This document shows, in pieces, positions 31,401-40,300 of a stretch of 64,000 nt of DNA. The position numbers were made by a program, and so were the translations under genes. The stretch is from Saccharomyces uvarum (taxonomy: Eukaryota > Ascomycota > Saccharomycetes > Saccharomycetales > Saccharomycetaceae): NCBI GenBank assembly GCA_947243795.1, contig OX365936.1:62001-126000 (forward strand). The letters are read 5' to 3'. The notes below the pieces were generated by a model. That model ran no database searches. It was not told the origin of the DNA and saw only the letters and a program-made list of their open reading frames with translations. Position 1 is the first letter of the stretch; each line of letters starts with the position of its first letter.

Positions 31401-32571
31401 GTGGATCTGTGGTTTTCAACTGAGTGAAAACAATTTCTTCTAGCTTATCAGATAAGTCTTCTTCTTCGTTATTGGGTGCTTGCTTGACAATTTCGTTTAG
31501 TACTCTGCAAAGAATGTATATGCTGATTAAAGATTTTCTGTCCGCTAGGAAAGCTTCTTCCTTGGCCACGTCAATAGCGTTCTCCAGGCTTTTCAATCGC
31601 GAGTTTGCTATGGATGGGCCTGAAATAGTGCTGTTACTGCCACTGCTAGTCTTGAGTAATGGAACTTTATTGTTTACAGACGATGACGCATGCCTTTTCA
31701 TGCTGGGAAGGCCGTTTATGCTGGTATTATGCTTATACTTGGAAGTTGTATTACTGGAGGATCTTGATAACCGCCTGTTCGCTAAGAACTGCGTAGGGTG
31801 CACTTTTTCAAACTCGTAATCTTTTACTAGTTTCTCCACTTCTTCTGAAGCAGAATTTGCAGCTTCTGATTTTGTCTTCCTCCAAAACATCATTGCATCA
31901 ATAACAGGTTTTGGCTTTTTTTTTGCTATGTGACCTAGCGATCTTATAATTTCATCAAAACTGGGATCAATTCCTTCCCCAAGGATCTCTACAATCGCAG
32001 GTTCAGTCACAACTAGTTGCTGCAGACACATATTTAATTTATTTTCTGCATATCGAATAAACTTTGTGAAAAGTATATGAAGAGCATATTCGGATGGACT
32101 TTTCCAATCAGTGGCCATTTGCTGTCTCAAATTTGCTACATAATCTTCCGCCACAGATTTTGTTGCAATGTCCGTGGGTGTTGACTCATGCATGCTCGGC
32201 TGCTCTTGTTGTTCGGGTATTCTCACTGAAATATCCTTCTGGTTGTCTTGCTGTTCAATAAAGGGCTCTAGGGGAACTTCGTCCTGTACTTCCTGTTGTT
32301 GTTGAAAAAGTAATTGCTCACTTAATGAAGTTCCTTCTGAAATATCAATGGGAGGTGGAATATCAATAATAGGTGCATTAGTAAGGAATTCGTGCAGATG
32401 AGATGAATCTTGGGGGGTTTGACTTATTTGCACTGAATGCTCCTGGCTCGAAGGATCAATATCTATCGATATCTGATTACCACTGTCGGACTTTTCTACT
32501 GGATCTGTCGGTGGGAAGGTGAAACCAGTACTGTGATCCCTCTGAGGTGGAAAAGTGAATCTCGAAGCCAT
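25453..32571 (-). CDS. TAO3: RAM-network scaffold Tao3/Pag1 (Furry family)
   Basis: Tao3 is the very large Furry-type scaffold of the RAM network. It binds Kic1 and Cbk1 and is needed for Ace2 localisation, daughter-specific transcription and polarised growth at bud and shmoo tips. With the ATG at 32569-32571 it has 2372 residues (2376 in S. cerevisiae). The frame runs 22 codons further upstream without an ATG. The N-terminus is Gln/Ser-rich and disordered. The rest is mainly helical HEAT/armadillo-like repeats with the conserved Furry N-terminal block (about 180-700) and C-terminal block. A 17-residue tandem duplication lies at 2227-2260. It is divergent from MET18. Confidence 0.96.
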   Translation of the reverse strand: MASRFTFPPQRDHSTGFTFPPTDPVEKSDSGNQISIDIDPSSQEHSVQISQTPQDSSHLHEFLTNAPIIDIPPPIDISEGTSLSEQLLFQQQQEVQDEVPLEPFIEQQDNQKDISVRIPEQQEQPSMHESTPTDIATKSVAEDYVANLRQQMATDWKSPSEYALHILFTKFIRYAENKLNMCLQQLVVTEPAIVEILGEGIDPSFDEIIRSLGHIAKKKPKPVIDAMMFWRKTKSEAANSASEEVEKLVKDYEFEKVHPTQFLANRRLSRSSSNTTSKYKHNTSINGLPSMKRHASSSVNNKVPLLKTSSGSNSTISGPSIANSRLKSLENAIDVAKEEAFLADRKSLISIYILCRVLNEIVKQAPNNEEEDLSDKLEEIVFTQLKTTDPLSISSSLIKSSNWNSFAELLGSMSEKKFLSVSDRFISDLEIIPTYIPPELEPSTHLLILGMRYLKLKNYPLEKFEESADFMKSLSKFFAKTENFPVCLAYAEVTNQLLLPLAGSLTAEVNHPTWVEAMSTLLNTAKRLQADNKYWVSGFKLTVSILCASPPDLFSKQWLSLLEANASKVKSKSLNERTIFAVGLSRLVWVYLYRCPETLNNTTRTLTKLLQLYLNTRKKENWITGDFGLLNPLTDALISIGFLHPNFLMEQALIPLIRQSFNGSNLENTNYEKLILTINTYKGLLVTKERPKFPEDDNRFYELNLNNITVNQIQEASSINHNEISDYFYKLFLLLDSSIGSEVWSPENQHQKQSSNTFSPFTFSFSNDNDSNKNKSFYVILFGTIIEAIPCCLSISRNIPYKSTIEILSRNAVHSETIISSSSQNALRALAAKKNPYTLITWFAKYSFDFDEKTQSSYNMSYLSSKEYNKLLMLYVELLESWLEEFQSSNKEENKKETGLDGIRLLPVDPEQEETNETEKLEWKNTVTVIEEVEGNGLFFLCSHDARIRRLGVQILRIIFKFDEAMMEKTEKLSNGHSRSSSHFAADRGTRLIDLLNECNTTALINPHKATLSAVEKTRFNRLNSKYKKGLLVKLAESEYGVDAALWQRAFPKLLALVFKTCPMAMALCRSIVCIRLVQVHEIILRVANDVDFKPKNVLPETIVNQWKLYLIAACTSLTSTFDQKLHIPSNIPQHGRKKSQQIFTVQHQKIKSAKSIFKMVLPLLNAKYVMIRDAIITGLSSMNINIFKAYVEAIDVFLVAWKEGSSNNQIRVEMFHTVTILSPYLKADMIFNDEWILRKLSEFLQKTKQFLEKDSVQISYEYQSLRSYFAGLILSYYMAVREHPQIGHLFPFQARASCFNYLKEWCGYGDYEPISEERYAIMIKNTENGRDRTAITTGIEFQKNRLQMIVLETMVALCSDPITQTLDDHLELPIVISFDTEDLLAWIESLFNSDNTTVRNLGVRALENLLEKNRGNSKLFKDVAFQCVSHHSHSSVAVLYYTTLCKSVLKLDDLVLDEDELVSLGLYGLVADKEDTRTYAVDLLSAVETKLHNSSYTKVFKERLANSSKTVYKSTAKEISSIFAELLSQELCLRIFSSLVRILDLFPFEIKRDLLVLMVPWVNKFTLKSVEELDTFMVLNNLFFITIDLNDSLPNEVEQLWISLGKGNSFQNIHVSLEYIINSSMNHCNPLFVQYARDIVLYLANIPGGIGLLDTLLNNLEPKCMVPSTKHTFIEPMNNNKYSFLGNIWERLNYNGKRIIFSKAQLSIVFLVNLLTNLSESVKAKIPLLLHMSICLLDHYVPLIHESACKIASTLIFGLAPTHEKSEETVKLLRNKHVLWSYDNLMKKGARSPKTMDLLIRNIIAIFSDLEEFQVTWQRIALKWATTCSVRHIACRSFQVFRSLLTFLDQEMLRDMLHRLSNTISDGNVDIQGFAMQILMTLNAIMAELDPTNLISFPQLFWSITACLSSIHEQEFIEVLSCLSKFISKIDLDSPDTVQCLVAIFPSNWEGRFDGLQQIVMTGLRSSNSLEITWKFLDKLNLLKDSRIIANADSRLLFALIANLPRFLNAMDRKDFTGIQVAADSLIELANAYEQPSLSRLIDSLAKNKFRSKKDFMSQVVSFISRNYFPLYSAQTLVFLLGLLFNKTGWIRVQTLEILKYVFPLIDLRRPEFIGVGADLISPLLRLLFTEYEAKALEVLDCVPNVSGSKMDKDVLRITMGNKDVKDSDNATTTLFGLPEDSGWSVPMPTMTAATTRHNVHAVFMTCGTSKSDEISAHGSDDMDAIIEFHADGDYELGRMDTIVEFHADGDYDLGRMDTNDSISVTEEKDASLSHMWAELDNLDSFFTKDTNVPNISSKMDMGIPHGRSDSIETTRTDQTFSFESAPQLYDKKVSVILNRSLSRTPSNVSFKTHLADSFAVKINRNGKPRI
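25792..25893 (-). repeat. 51-bp tandem duplication within TAO3
   Basis: Two adjacent 51-bp copies (25792-25842 and 25843-25893) encode I[I/V]EFHADGDY[E/D]LGRMDT twice, in frame. The copies differ at several mostly silent bases, so the duplication is not brand new. A trace of the unit's beginning follows the second copy. Confidence 0.9.
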
Positions 32572-33148
32572 TTTAACGTATTTTAGATTAAAGAACCGGT
32601 ACCAAAATGTATTATAATAGTCTACCAGTACCACCACACTTCACGCAGCTATGGGCTATTATAAAGATCCGAATCCACGTTTGATCTTCGTCTTCAATTA
32701 TCAAATCCTTTATCTCATTTCTTTATAGTTCTATATATATTTTCCTGTGTGGCTGTCGCGTCGTGTTTAGTGATTCAGGAGCATCTACCCAATAATTTCT
32801 AATGTAAGCGATACTGGTGGCCTTGAAAGACTAGCAACAGCATATTAGATTTCACATAATAACCTGATGTCTGCCACTAATCTAAATTAGATATTTTTAC
32901 GTGCTAACTGTGCATTTTTTGATATGTTATAGGAAAATGGCCAAAAAAATATTTTAACGCGGGTAATGCGGTGGAATTTTTCGAATATTGAAATTTTGGT
33001 TTAGTCATCAAGGTGATTTATATGATTTTAAACCTTCGATGAGCAGTGCAGTCTTCATATAGTTGCGTTGTCTAGTCTGAATTGTGACGCCTTCCACTGA
33101 TTAAGATCAACGACAGGAAAAAAACTCGAAAAAAAATTAAGGCCTATA
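32572..33148. promoter_or_regulatory. Divergent TAO3/MET18 promoter with Reb1 site
   Basis: A 577-bp divergent promoter. CGGGTAA at 32960-32966 is the reverse of the Reb1 core TTACCCG, a general regulatory factor that clears nucleosomes. It is placed about 190 bp from the MET18 ATG and flanked by A/T runs. No other feature is recognised. Confidence 0.6.
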
Positions 33149-36100
33149 ATGACACCAGATGAGCTAAATTCCGCCATCGTTACCTTTATGGCCAATCTAA
33201 ATATCGATGATTCTAAAGCAGATGAAACGGCTACTGTGGTTACAGAGTCCATAGTCCACAAATCAACAAAACTGTTGGAAGTTGTTGTTGCACTGAAGGA
33301 GTATTTTCTTTCAGAAAATGAATTAGAAAGAAAGAATGCCTTGACGTGTTTATCGACTATTTTGGCCAAGACCCCTAAGGACCACTTATCCAGAAACGAA
33401 TGTTCAGTAATTTTCCAGTTTTATCAATCTAAATTTGACGACCAAGCACTTGTAAAGGAGGTATTAGAAGGGTTTGCTGCGTTAGCCCTGATGAAATTTG
33501 TCTCCATTAACGAGATAACCCAACTTTTAAGACTATTGCTAGACAACTACCAGCAGGGCCAGCATTTGGCAGCCATTAGACTGTTGCCTTTTGAAGTTCT
33601 AAAGAACATATTTGATAGATTCTTCGTCAACGCGTCGTCGATTGAACAAGTTAAACGGATCAACGATTTATTTATCGAAACGTTTCTTCATATCGCCAAC
33701 GGTGAGAAAGATCCTAAGAATTTATTATTATCATTCGAATTGAACCAATCTATTACTTCCAATTTACAAAACGTGGTGAATTTCAAAGAAGATCTATTTG
33801 ATGTTTTGTTTTGCTATTTCCCAATCACTTTCAAACCACCAAAGCATGATCCTTATAAGATTTCCAATCAAGATTTGAAAGCCGCGTTGAGATCTGCCAT
33901 TATTGCAACCCCATTGTTTGCCGAGGATGCTTATAGCAACCTGCTTGACAAGCTTACTGCTTCTTCACCACTGGTAAAAAATGATACACTTTTAACACTA
34001 CTGGAATGCATTAGAAAATTTGGTGGTTCTTCTATATTAGAAAATTGGAAACTACTTTGGAACGCTTTAAAATTTGAAATTATGCAGAACAGTGAAGGAG
34101 GCGAAAATACTCTACTAAATCTATATAATCAGGGGAAATCTAATGACATGGGCGAATATACTAACTACGAAGCTTCTTTGAAAATTGTTAGCTTGATGGG
34201 ACTGCAACTATACAATTTTGACAAAGTATCGTTTGAAAAGTTCTTCAACCATATCTTAGATGAATTGAAACCGAACTTCAGATATGAAAAAGATTTGAAG
34301 CAAACCTGTCAGATTTTGTCCGCCATTGGTAGCGGGAACTTAGAAATATTCAACCAGGTAATTTCCTCCACTTTCCCATTATTTTTGACTAATACATCAG
34401 AAACTGCCAAGTTAAAGCTGTTAATTATGAACTTGTCATTCTTTTTTGACTCATATATTGATCTATTTGGAAAAATATCCACAGGTCTCCCTGAAAAATC
34501 GGTACCAAATAATAAACTGGCCGAATACAAGGATGAGATAATCATGATTTTAAGCATGGCCTTAACCGGCAGCTCCAAGTCGGAGGTAACTGTGAGAACA
34601 CTTTCTGTAATCCAGTTTACAAAAATGATCAAGATGAAGGGGTTTTTGACAACAGAGGAGGTTTCCCTAATAATTCAATATTTTACTGAAACAATATTAA
34701 CTGATAGTAACAAAAACATATACTATGCCTGCTTAGAAGGGTTGAAGACGATTAGCGAGGTCTATGAGAATTTAGTTTTTGAAATCTCATTAAAGAGACT
34801 ATTAGATTTATTACCTGATTATTTTGGCGAAAAAATTCGTGTAAATGATGAAGAAAATATTCAGATTGAAACAATTTTGAAAATCATACTTGATTTCACC
34901 ACCTCAAGGCATATTTTGGTTAAAGAAAGTATTGTCTCCCTAGCAACCAATTTGAATACTGTGGCTAAAATTTCCAAATCCAAAGAATACTGCTTTTTGC
35001 TGATTTCAACTATCTATTCTCTTTTTAATAATAACCAAAATGGTAATGTTATCAAGGAGGAAGATGCCCTCGCCCTCAAAAGAGCCATCGAGCCAAAGCT
35101 ATTTGAGATAATCACCCAAGATTCTGCCGTTAGGGATGACAATTACAATTTAACCTTATTATCGAATGTCTTCTTCTTTATTAATTTGAAAATGCCACAG
35201 GGAATGCATCAAGAAGAATTGGATAGGTATAACAGCATTTTCATTTCTGAAGGAAATATAAAAATACTACATGCACCAACTTTGTTGATTATTCCATATG
35301 TTAAAATCTTGTCTGCCCTGAACAAGACCTGTAATTTTCCTCAAAAATTAAATATACTTACTGAGACCATTCAACTATTGAGAACACATGGCTCAATAAT
35401 GTCAGAAACTGAGAAATTAGGATATTTGGAACTGCTATTAGTCTTATCGAATAAATATGTTCCTGAAAAAGATGTAATAGAATTATTCAATTGGAATGAT
35501 TTATCACTGATCAATCTAGAAATAATGATTTGGTTAAGCAAAGGTCTAGTAATGCAAAACTCCTCAAAATCCTCTGAAACCGCCAAAATATTTATCGGTT
35601 TATTGTCTAATGAAGAAATTGGTTCATTTGTGGCCAAACTATTTGAAATATTTGTTGTTAATATTAGTTCCTTACAGAAATTCAAAGGAATCAATTGGAA
35701 TAATAATGTTAAAATATTGTACAAGCAGAAATTTTTTGGTGATATTTTCCAAACTCTGGTCAACAACTACAAAACTACCGTCAATATGAACGTTAAATGT
35801 AATTACCTGACTGCATTATCGCTAGTATTGAAACACACCCCAAGCCAGTTAGTGGGTCCGTTCATTGACGATTTGTTTCCACTTTTATTACAAGCTTTGG
35901 ATATGCCTGATTCTGAAGTGAGAGTATCTGCTTTAGAAACCTTGAAAGATACTACGGATAAGCATCATAAACTAATTACAGAGCACATAAGCACAATAGT
36001 TCCGCTATTGTTATCTCTTGTTCTTCCGCAAAAATATAATAATGTTAATGTCAGGTTAATAGCCTTGCAACTATTGCAAATGATTACCACTGTGGTTCCA

Positions 36101-36241
36101 TTAAACTATTGCCTAAGTTATCAGGAAGAAGTGATAAGCGGGTTAGTGCCGGTTTTATCTGATAAGAAAAGAATGGTAAGAAAGCAATGCATTGATACAA
36201 GACAAGTTTATTTTGAATTAGGTCAAGTTCCATTCGAATGA
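33149..36241 (+). CDS. MET18: Cytosolic Fe-S targeting factor Met18/Mms19
   Basis: Met18 (MMS19) is the targeting arm of the CIA complex with Cia1 and Cia2. It hands Fe-S clusters to DNA polymerases, Rad3 and other nuclear enzymes, so loss causes methionine auxotrophy, heat sensitivity and repair defects. The protein has 1030 residues (1032 in S. cerevisiae). No catalytic motif is seen. It is a helical HEAT-repeat solenoid throughout. Characteristic segments are the N-terminal ALTCLSTILAKTP and a C-terminal set of clear HEAT units from about 900 on (FIDDLFPLLLQALDMPDSEVRVSALETLKD), ending GQVPFE. It is convergent with RRT14 (123 bp between stops). Confidence 0.96.
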   Translation: MTPDELNSAIVTFMANLNIDDSKADETATVVTESIVHKSTKLLEVVVALKEYFLSENELERKNALTCLSTILAKTPKDHLSRNECSVIFQFYQSKFDDQALVKEVLEGFAALALMKFVSINEITQLLRLLLDNYQQGQHLAAIRLLPFEVLKNIFDRFFVNASSIEQVKRINDLFIETFLHIANGEKDPKNLLLSFELNQSITSNLQNVVNFKEDLFDVLFCYFPITFKPPKHDPYKISNQDLKAALRSAIIATPLFAEDAYSNLLDKLTASSPLVKNDTLLTLLECIRKFGGSSILENWKLLWNALKFEIMQNSEGGENTLLNLYNQGKSNDMGEYTNYEASLKIVSLMGLQLYNFDKVSFEKFFNHILDELKPNFRYEKDLKQTCQILSAIGSGNLEIFNQVISSTFPLFLTNTSETAKLKLLIMNLSFFFDSYIDLFGKISTGLPEKSVPNNKLAEYKDEIIMILSMALTGSSKSEVTVRTLSVIQFTKMIKMKGFLTTEEVSLIIQYFTETILTDSNKNIYYACLEGLKTISEVYENLVFEISLKRLLDLLPDYFGEKIRVNDEENIQIETILKIILDFTTSRHILVKESIVSLATNLNTVAKISKSKEYCFLLISTIYSLFNNNQNGNVIKEEDALALKRAIEPKLFEIITQDSAVRDDNYNLTLLSNVFFFINLKMPQGMHQEELDRYNSIFISEGNIKILHAPTLLIIPYVKILSALNKTCNFPQKLNILTETIQLLRTHGSIMSETEKLGYLELLLVLSNKYVPEKDVIELFNWNDLSLINLEIMIWLSKGLVMQNSSKSSETAKIFIGLLSNEEIGSFVAKLFEIFVVNISSLQKFKGINWNNNVKILYKQKFFGDIFQTLVNNYKTTVNMNVKCNYLTALSLVLKHTPSQLVGPFIDDLFPLLLQALDMPDSEVRVSALETLKDTTDKHHKLITEHISTIVPLLLSLVLPQKYNNVNVRLIALQLLQMITTVVPLNYCLSYQEEVISGLVPVLSDKKRMVRKQCIDTRQVYFELGQVPFE

Positions 36242-36364
36242 ACAGGTGCATTTCGATGAGTGTGATTTTGAGTCAGATGTAAAAGAACTTCGTACGTATA
36301 GTATATTCGTATAATTTATATGTGTAGTTTAAAGAAAGGAAAGCTATATTTCTTCTCCTTCTGT

Positions 36365-36985
36365 TTAGTCTTCATCGCTGGAGTCCTCCTCGTCGCTTAA
36401 TCCTACGGGTGCCAATCCCGGTGTCAAACCAGGGTACCTATGGTTTTCAGCAGATTCGCTCTGTTTAATGTCTTCTTTAAACTGCTTCTTCTTAGACCTT
36501 CTTCTTTGGCTTCTGTCCGCATTTGTGGTCGAGACCGTTTGTTTTAAGATATATTGCTGGATATCATCAAGCTCATCTCGTACTTCATCTTCTAAATCCC
36601 ACGACCTTAGATTTTGGGAGTTCCTTCTAATTAGTTTATTCAAATACTTCCTCTCATGCTCAGTCAAAGTACCTTCTTCTTGATGCTTTTTTAGCACCTG
36701 ATATTTCGCCAGTTGCTCTAGTCGCTCTTTATCATGCTTATGTACTTTGACCTGTTTCTTTTTAGCCAGTTTAGATCTTTTCTTGATTTTATGAACATCT
36801 CGATTTTGTAACTCCACTCTTTTCTTCAAGTTTCTATCGATCAACTGAGCTTTAGATCCATTATTCACCCTTTTCTTACCACCATTAGCTCTGACTTTAG
36901 GAACACCGGGCAAAAGACTCAACAGCAGTCCATTAACAGCGGAAGTAGCTTGGAATTCTGACGCTTCACTAAGAGAGGATGACAT
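36365..36985 (-). CDS. RRT14: Nucleolar protein Rrt14
   Basis: A small, very basic nucleolar protein of unknown exact role; the S. cerevisiae gene was named for an effect on rDNA transcription. From the ATG at 36983-36985 it has 206 residues, the same as S. cerevisiae. The frame is open ten codons further, but without an ATG. Lys/Arg-rich helical stretches dominate (KKRSKLAKKKQVKVHKHDKE region), followed by a conserved RYPGLTPGLAPVGLSDEEDSS tail with an acidic end. The upstream PAC and RRPE motifs place it in the ribosome-biogenesis regulon, which supports a role in pre-ribosome or rRNA work. Confidence 0.93.
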   Translation of the reverse strand: MSSSLSEASEFQATSAVNGLLLSLLPGVPKVRANGGKKRVNNGSKAQLIDRNLKKRVELQNRDVHKIKKRSKLAKKKQVKVHKHDKERLEQLAKYQVLKKHQEEGTLTEHERKYLNKLIRRNSQNLRSWDLEDEVRDELDDIQQYILKQTVSTTNADRSQRRRSKKKQFKEDIKQSESAENHRYPGLTPGLAPVGLSDEEDSSDED

Positions 36986-37104
36986 ATTGGCACGATCAGA
37001 GAGAGTTTGGAGCACGCTTTTCCCCTTGCTTATATATTACAGCAGCCTTTCTCAACGCTACTGCTACTACTACTGCCACTATCATTTCTATATTCTTCAT
37101 ACAA

Positions 37105-37124
37105 GCTCATCGCAAAATTTTTTC
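37105..37124 (-). promoter_or_regulatory. Adjacent PAC and RRPE elements for RRT14
   Basis: On the reverse strand the PAC core GCGATGAGC (complement of 37105-37113) follows directly after an RRPE-like GAAAAAATTTT (complement of 37114-37124), about 120 bp before the RRT14 ATG. PAC (Dot6/Tod6) and RRPE (Stb3) together are the hallmark of yeast ribosome-biogenesis promoters. Confidence 0.75.
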
Positions 37125-37141
37125 AAAGCGGGTATCCCAAT

Positions 37142-37160
37142 CACGTGTCACAACCACGTG
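37142..37160. promoter_or_regulatory. Two CACGTG E-boxes between RRT14 and STH1
   Basis: CACGTG occurs at 37142-37147 and 37155-37160, 13 bp apart. These are the core for Cbf1 or Pho4. They lie between the RRT14 PAC/RRPE pair and the STH1 start, so either gene could use them. Confidence 0.5.
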
Positions 37161-37343
37161 CTCATGAGGATACCCGCCGCGTGGCAAAAAAAAAGACACC
37201 AATTTGGCAGCGAAAAGAGAAAAGTTTATCAATAACGAAAACGAAACTAGAGAGGAAAAAGGATATAGAGAAAAACAAAGGTAGTCAGCGGCTATTTTGG
37301 TAGACAACAACATAACTACGCAACACACGTTTGATAAGCCGGA

Positions 37344-40300
37344 ATGCTTCAGGAACAGTCTGCGTCGATGAGCGCGGTGATGAATAATACGCCCACAACG
37401 GTCGCGGCCTTGGCTGCGGTTGCTGCAGCCTCTGAGACAAACGGGAAGCTAGAGTCGGAGGAAGTGCCTAAGATCATGATTCCCAAACCCAAAAGTAGTT
37501 CTCAACTAGAGCAGCTGCTGTATCGTTACAGGGCCATTCAAAACCACCCCAAGGAGAACAGGTTGGAAATGGGTGCCATAGAAGACACATTTAGAGCTAT
37601 ATCACGTGACCAAGATCTTTACGAGACCAAACTAGACACTTTGAGGAAGAGCATCGATGAAGGATTCAACTACGAAGAAGGTCTACTTCAGAAGCATTTG
37701 GTTGCATTACAGTTACTGGAAAAGGATACGGATATCCCGGACTATTTGTTAGACTTATCAGATATTGATAGCGATGAAACTGCAGTAGAAGAAGCGGATC
37801 TCTCTGGGAAGAAACCAATAAAGGTTTCGATGGATTTCAATGCAAAGGCCAAAAGTTTAGGCTTAGAATCAAAATTTTCAAATACTGCGAAGACCGTATT
37901 GGGCGACCCAGAAACCGAAATAACTATTTCTGCCCGTATATCCAACAGAATCAGCGAGCTGGAAAGGCTACCTGCCAATTTGGGCACATACTCATTAGAC
38001 GATTGTTTGGAATTTATCACAAAAGACGATTTATCCTCCAGAATGGACACTTTCAAGATCAAAGCTCTTTTGGAATTGAAAAGTTTGAAGCTATTGACTA
38101 AGCAAAAATCTATCAGACAAAAATTAATCAATAATGTTGCTAGTCAAGCACATCACAACATTCCGTATTTACGTGATTCCCCCTTTACGGCAGCTGCCCA
38201 GAGATCCGTCCAAATTAGAAGTAAGGTAATTGTTCCACAAACCGTTCGCTTAGCAGAAGAATTAGAAAGACAACAACTACTAGAAAAAAGGAAAAAGGAA
38301 CGTAACTTACACTCACAGAAAATAAACAACATCATTGATTTTATTAAAGAAAGACAATCTGAACAATGGTCTCGTCAAGAACGTTGTTTCCAATTTGGTA
38401 GATTAGGTGCTTCATTACATAACCAAATGGAGAAAGATGAACAAAAAAGAATCGAAAGAACTGCTAAGCAACGTTTGGCTGCTTTGAAATCCAATGATGA
38501 GGAAGCTTATTTGAAACTGTTAGATCAAACTAAAGATACCAGAATTACACAGCTATTAAGACAAACCAATTCTTTTCTGGATTCTTTATCACAAGCTGTC
38601 AGAGTACAACAAAATGAAGCAAGGATACTCAGCGGTGAAGAGGTTCAACCAATCACTAATGAAGAAAGAGAAAAAACTGATTATTATGAAGTGGCTCATA
38701 GGATCAAAGAAAAAGTCGACAAACAACCTTCCATTCTTGTTGGTGGCTCTTTGAAAGAGTACCAAATACGTGGTTTAGAATGGATGGTCTCTTTGTACAA
38801 TAATCATTTAAATGGTATTTTAGCGGATGAAATGGGTTTAGGTAAGACCATTCAATCTATTTCTCTGATAACGTACCTTTATGAAGCTAAGAAGGATATG
38901 GGACCTTACTTGGTCATTGTGCCTTTATCCACAATAACTAACTGGACATTAGAATTTGAGAAATGGGCACCAAGTTTGAACACCATCATTTATAAAGGTA
39001 CGCCAAATCAAAGACATACTTTACAACATCAAATTAGGATTGGGAACTTCGATGTTCTATTAACAACTTATGAATATATTATCAAGGACAAATCTCTTTT
39101 GGCCAAACACGATTGGGCTCATATGATCATTGATGAAGGTCATAGAATGAAAAACGCCAATTCCAAATTATCTCACACAATCTCTCATTATTATCGTACT
39201 AGGAATAGATTGATTTTAACGGGTACTCCTTTACAAAACAACTTACCAGAATTATGGGCATTATTAAACTTCGTTTTGCCTAAAATTTTCAACTCTGCCA
39301 AAACTTTTGAAGATTGGTTTAATACTCCATTTGCGAACACTGGTACTCAAGAAAAACTGGAATTAACTGAAGAAGAAACATTGTTGATTATCAGAAGACT
39401 GCATAAGGTTTTAAGACCATTTTTATTACGTCGTTTGAAGAAAGAGGTGGAAAAGGATTTGCCTGATAAGGTAGAGAAAGTTATTAAATGTAAACTCTCC
39501 GGTTTACAACAACAACTATATGAACAAATGTTAAAACACAATGCGTTATTTGTTGGTGCAGGGACGGAAGGTGCCACTAAATGTGGTATCAAAGGTTTGA
39601 ACAATAAAATTATGCAACTAAGGAAAATTTGTAACCATCCGTTCGTCTTTGATGAGGTGGAGGGTGTTGTAAACCCTTCAAGAGGTAATGGTGATCTACT
39701 TTATAGGGTTGCCGGTAAATTTGAATTGTTAGACAGAGTTCTACCGAAATTCAAAGCCTCAGGTCACAGAGTACTGATGTTTTTCCAAATGACTCAAGTT
39801 ATGGATATCATGGAAGATTTTTTGAGAATGAAAGACTTGAAGTATATGAGATTAGACGGTAGTACAAAGACCGAAGAAAGAACAGAAATGTTAAATGCAT
39901 TCAATGCCCCAAATTCGGACTATTTCTGTTTCCTTTTATCTACCAGAGCAGGTGGTTTAGGTTTAAATTTACAAACCGCTGATACAGTCATTATTTTTGA
40001 TACAGATTGGAATCCACATCAAGATTTACAAGCTCAAGATAGAGCTCATAGAATTGGTCAGAAAAATGAAGTTAGAATTTTAAGGTTAATTACTACGGAT
40101 TCTGTGGAGGAAGTTATTTTGGAAAGAGCCATGCAGAAATTGGACATTGACGGTAAAGTTATTCAAGCAGGTAAGTTTGATAACAAATCCACTGCAGAGG
40201 AACAAGAAGCATTTTTAAGAAGATTGATCGAAAGTGAAACAAATAGAGATGATGATGACAAGGCCGAGTTAGATGATGACGAATTGAATGTTACTTTAGC

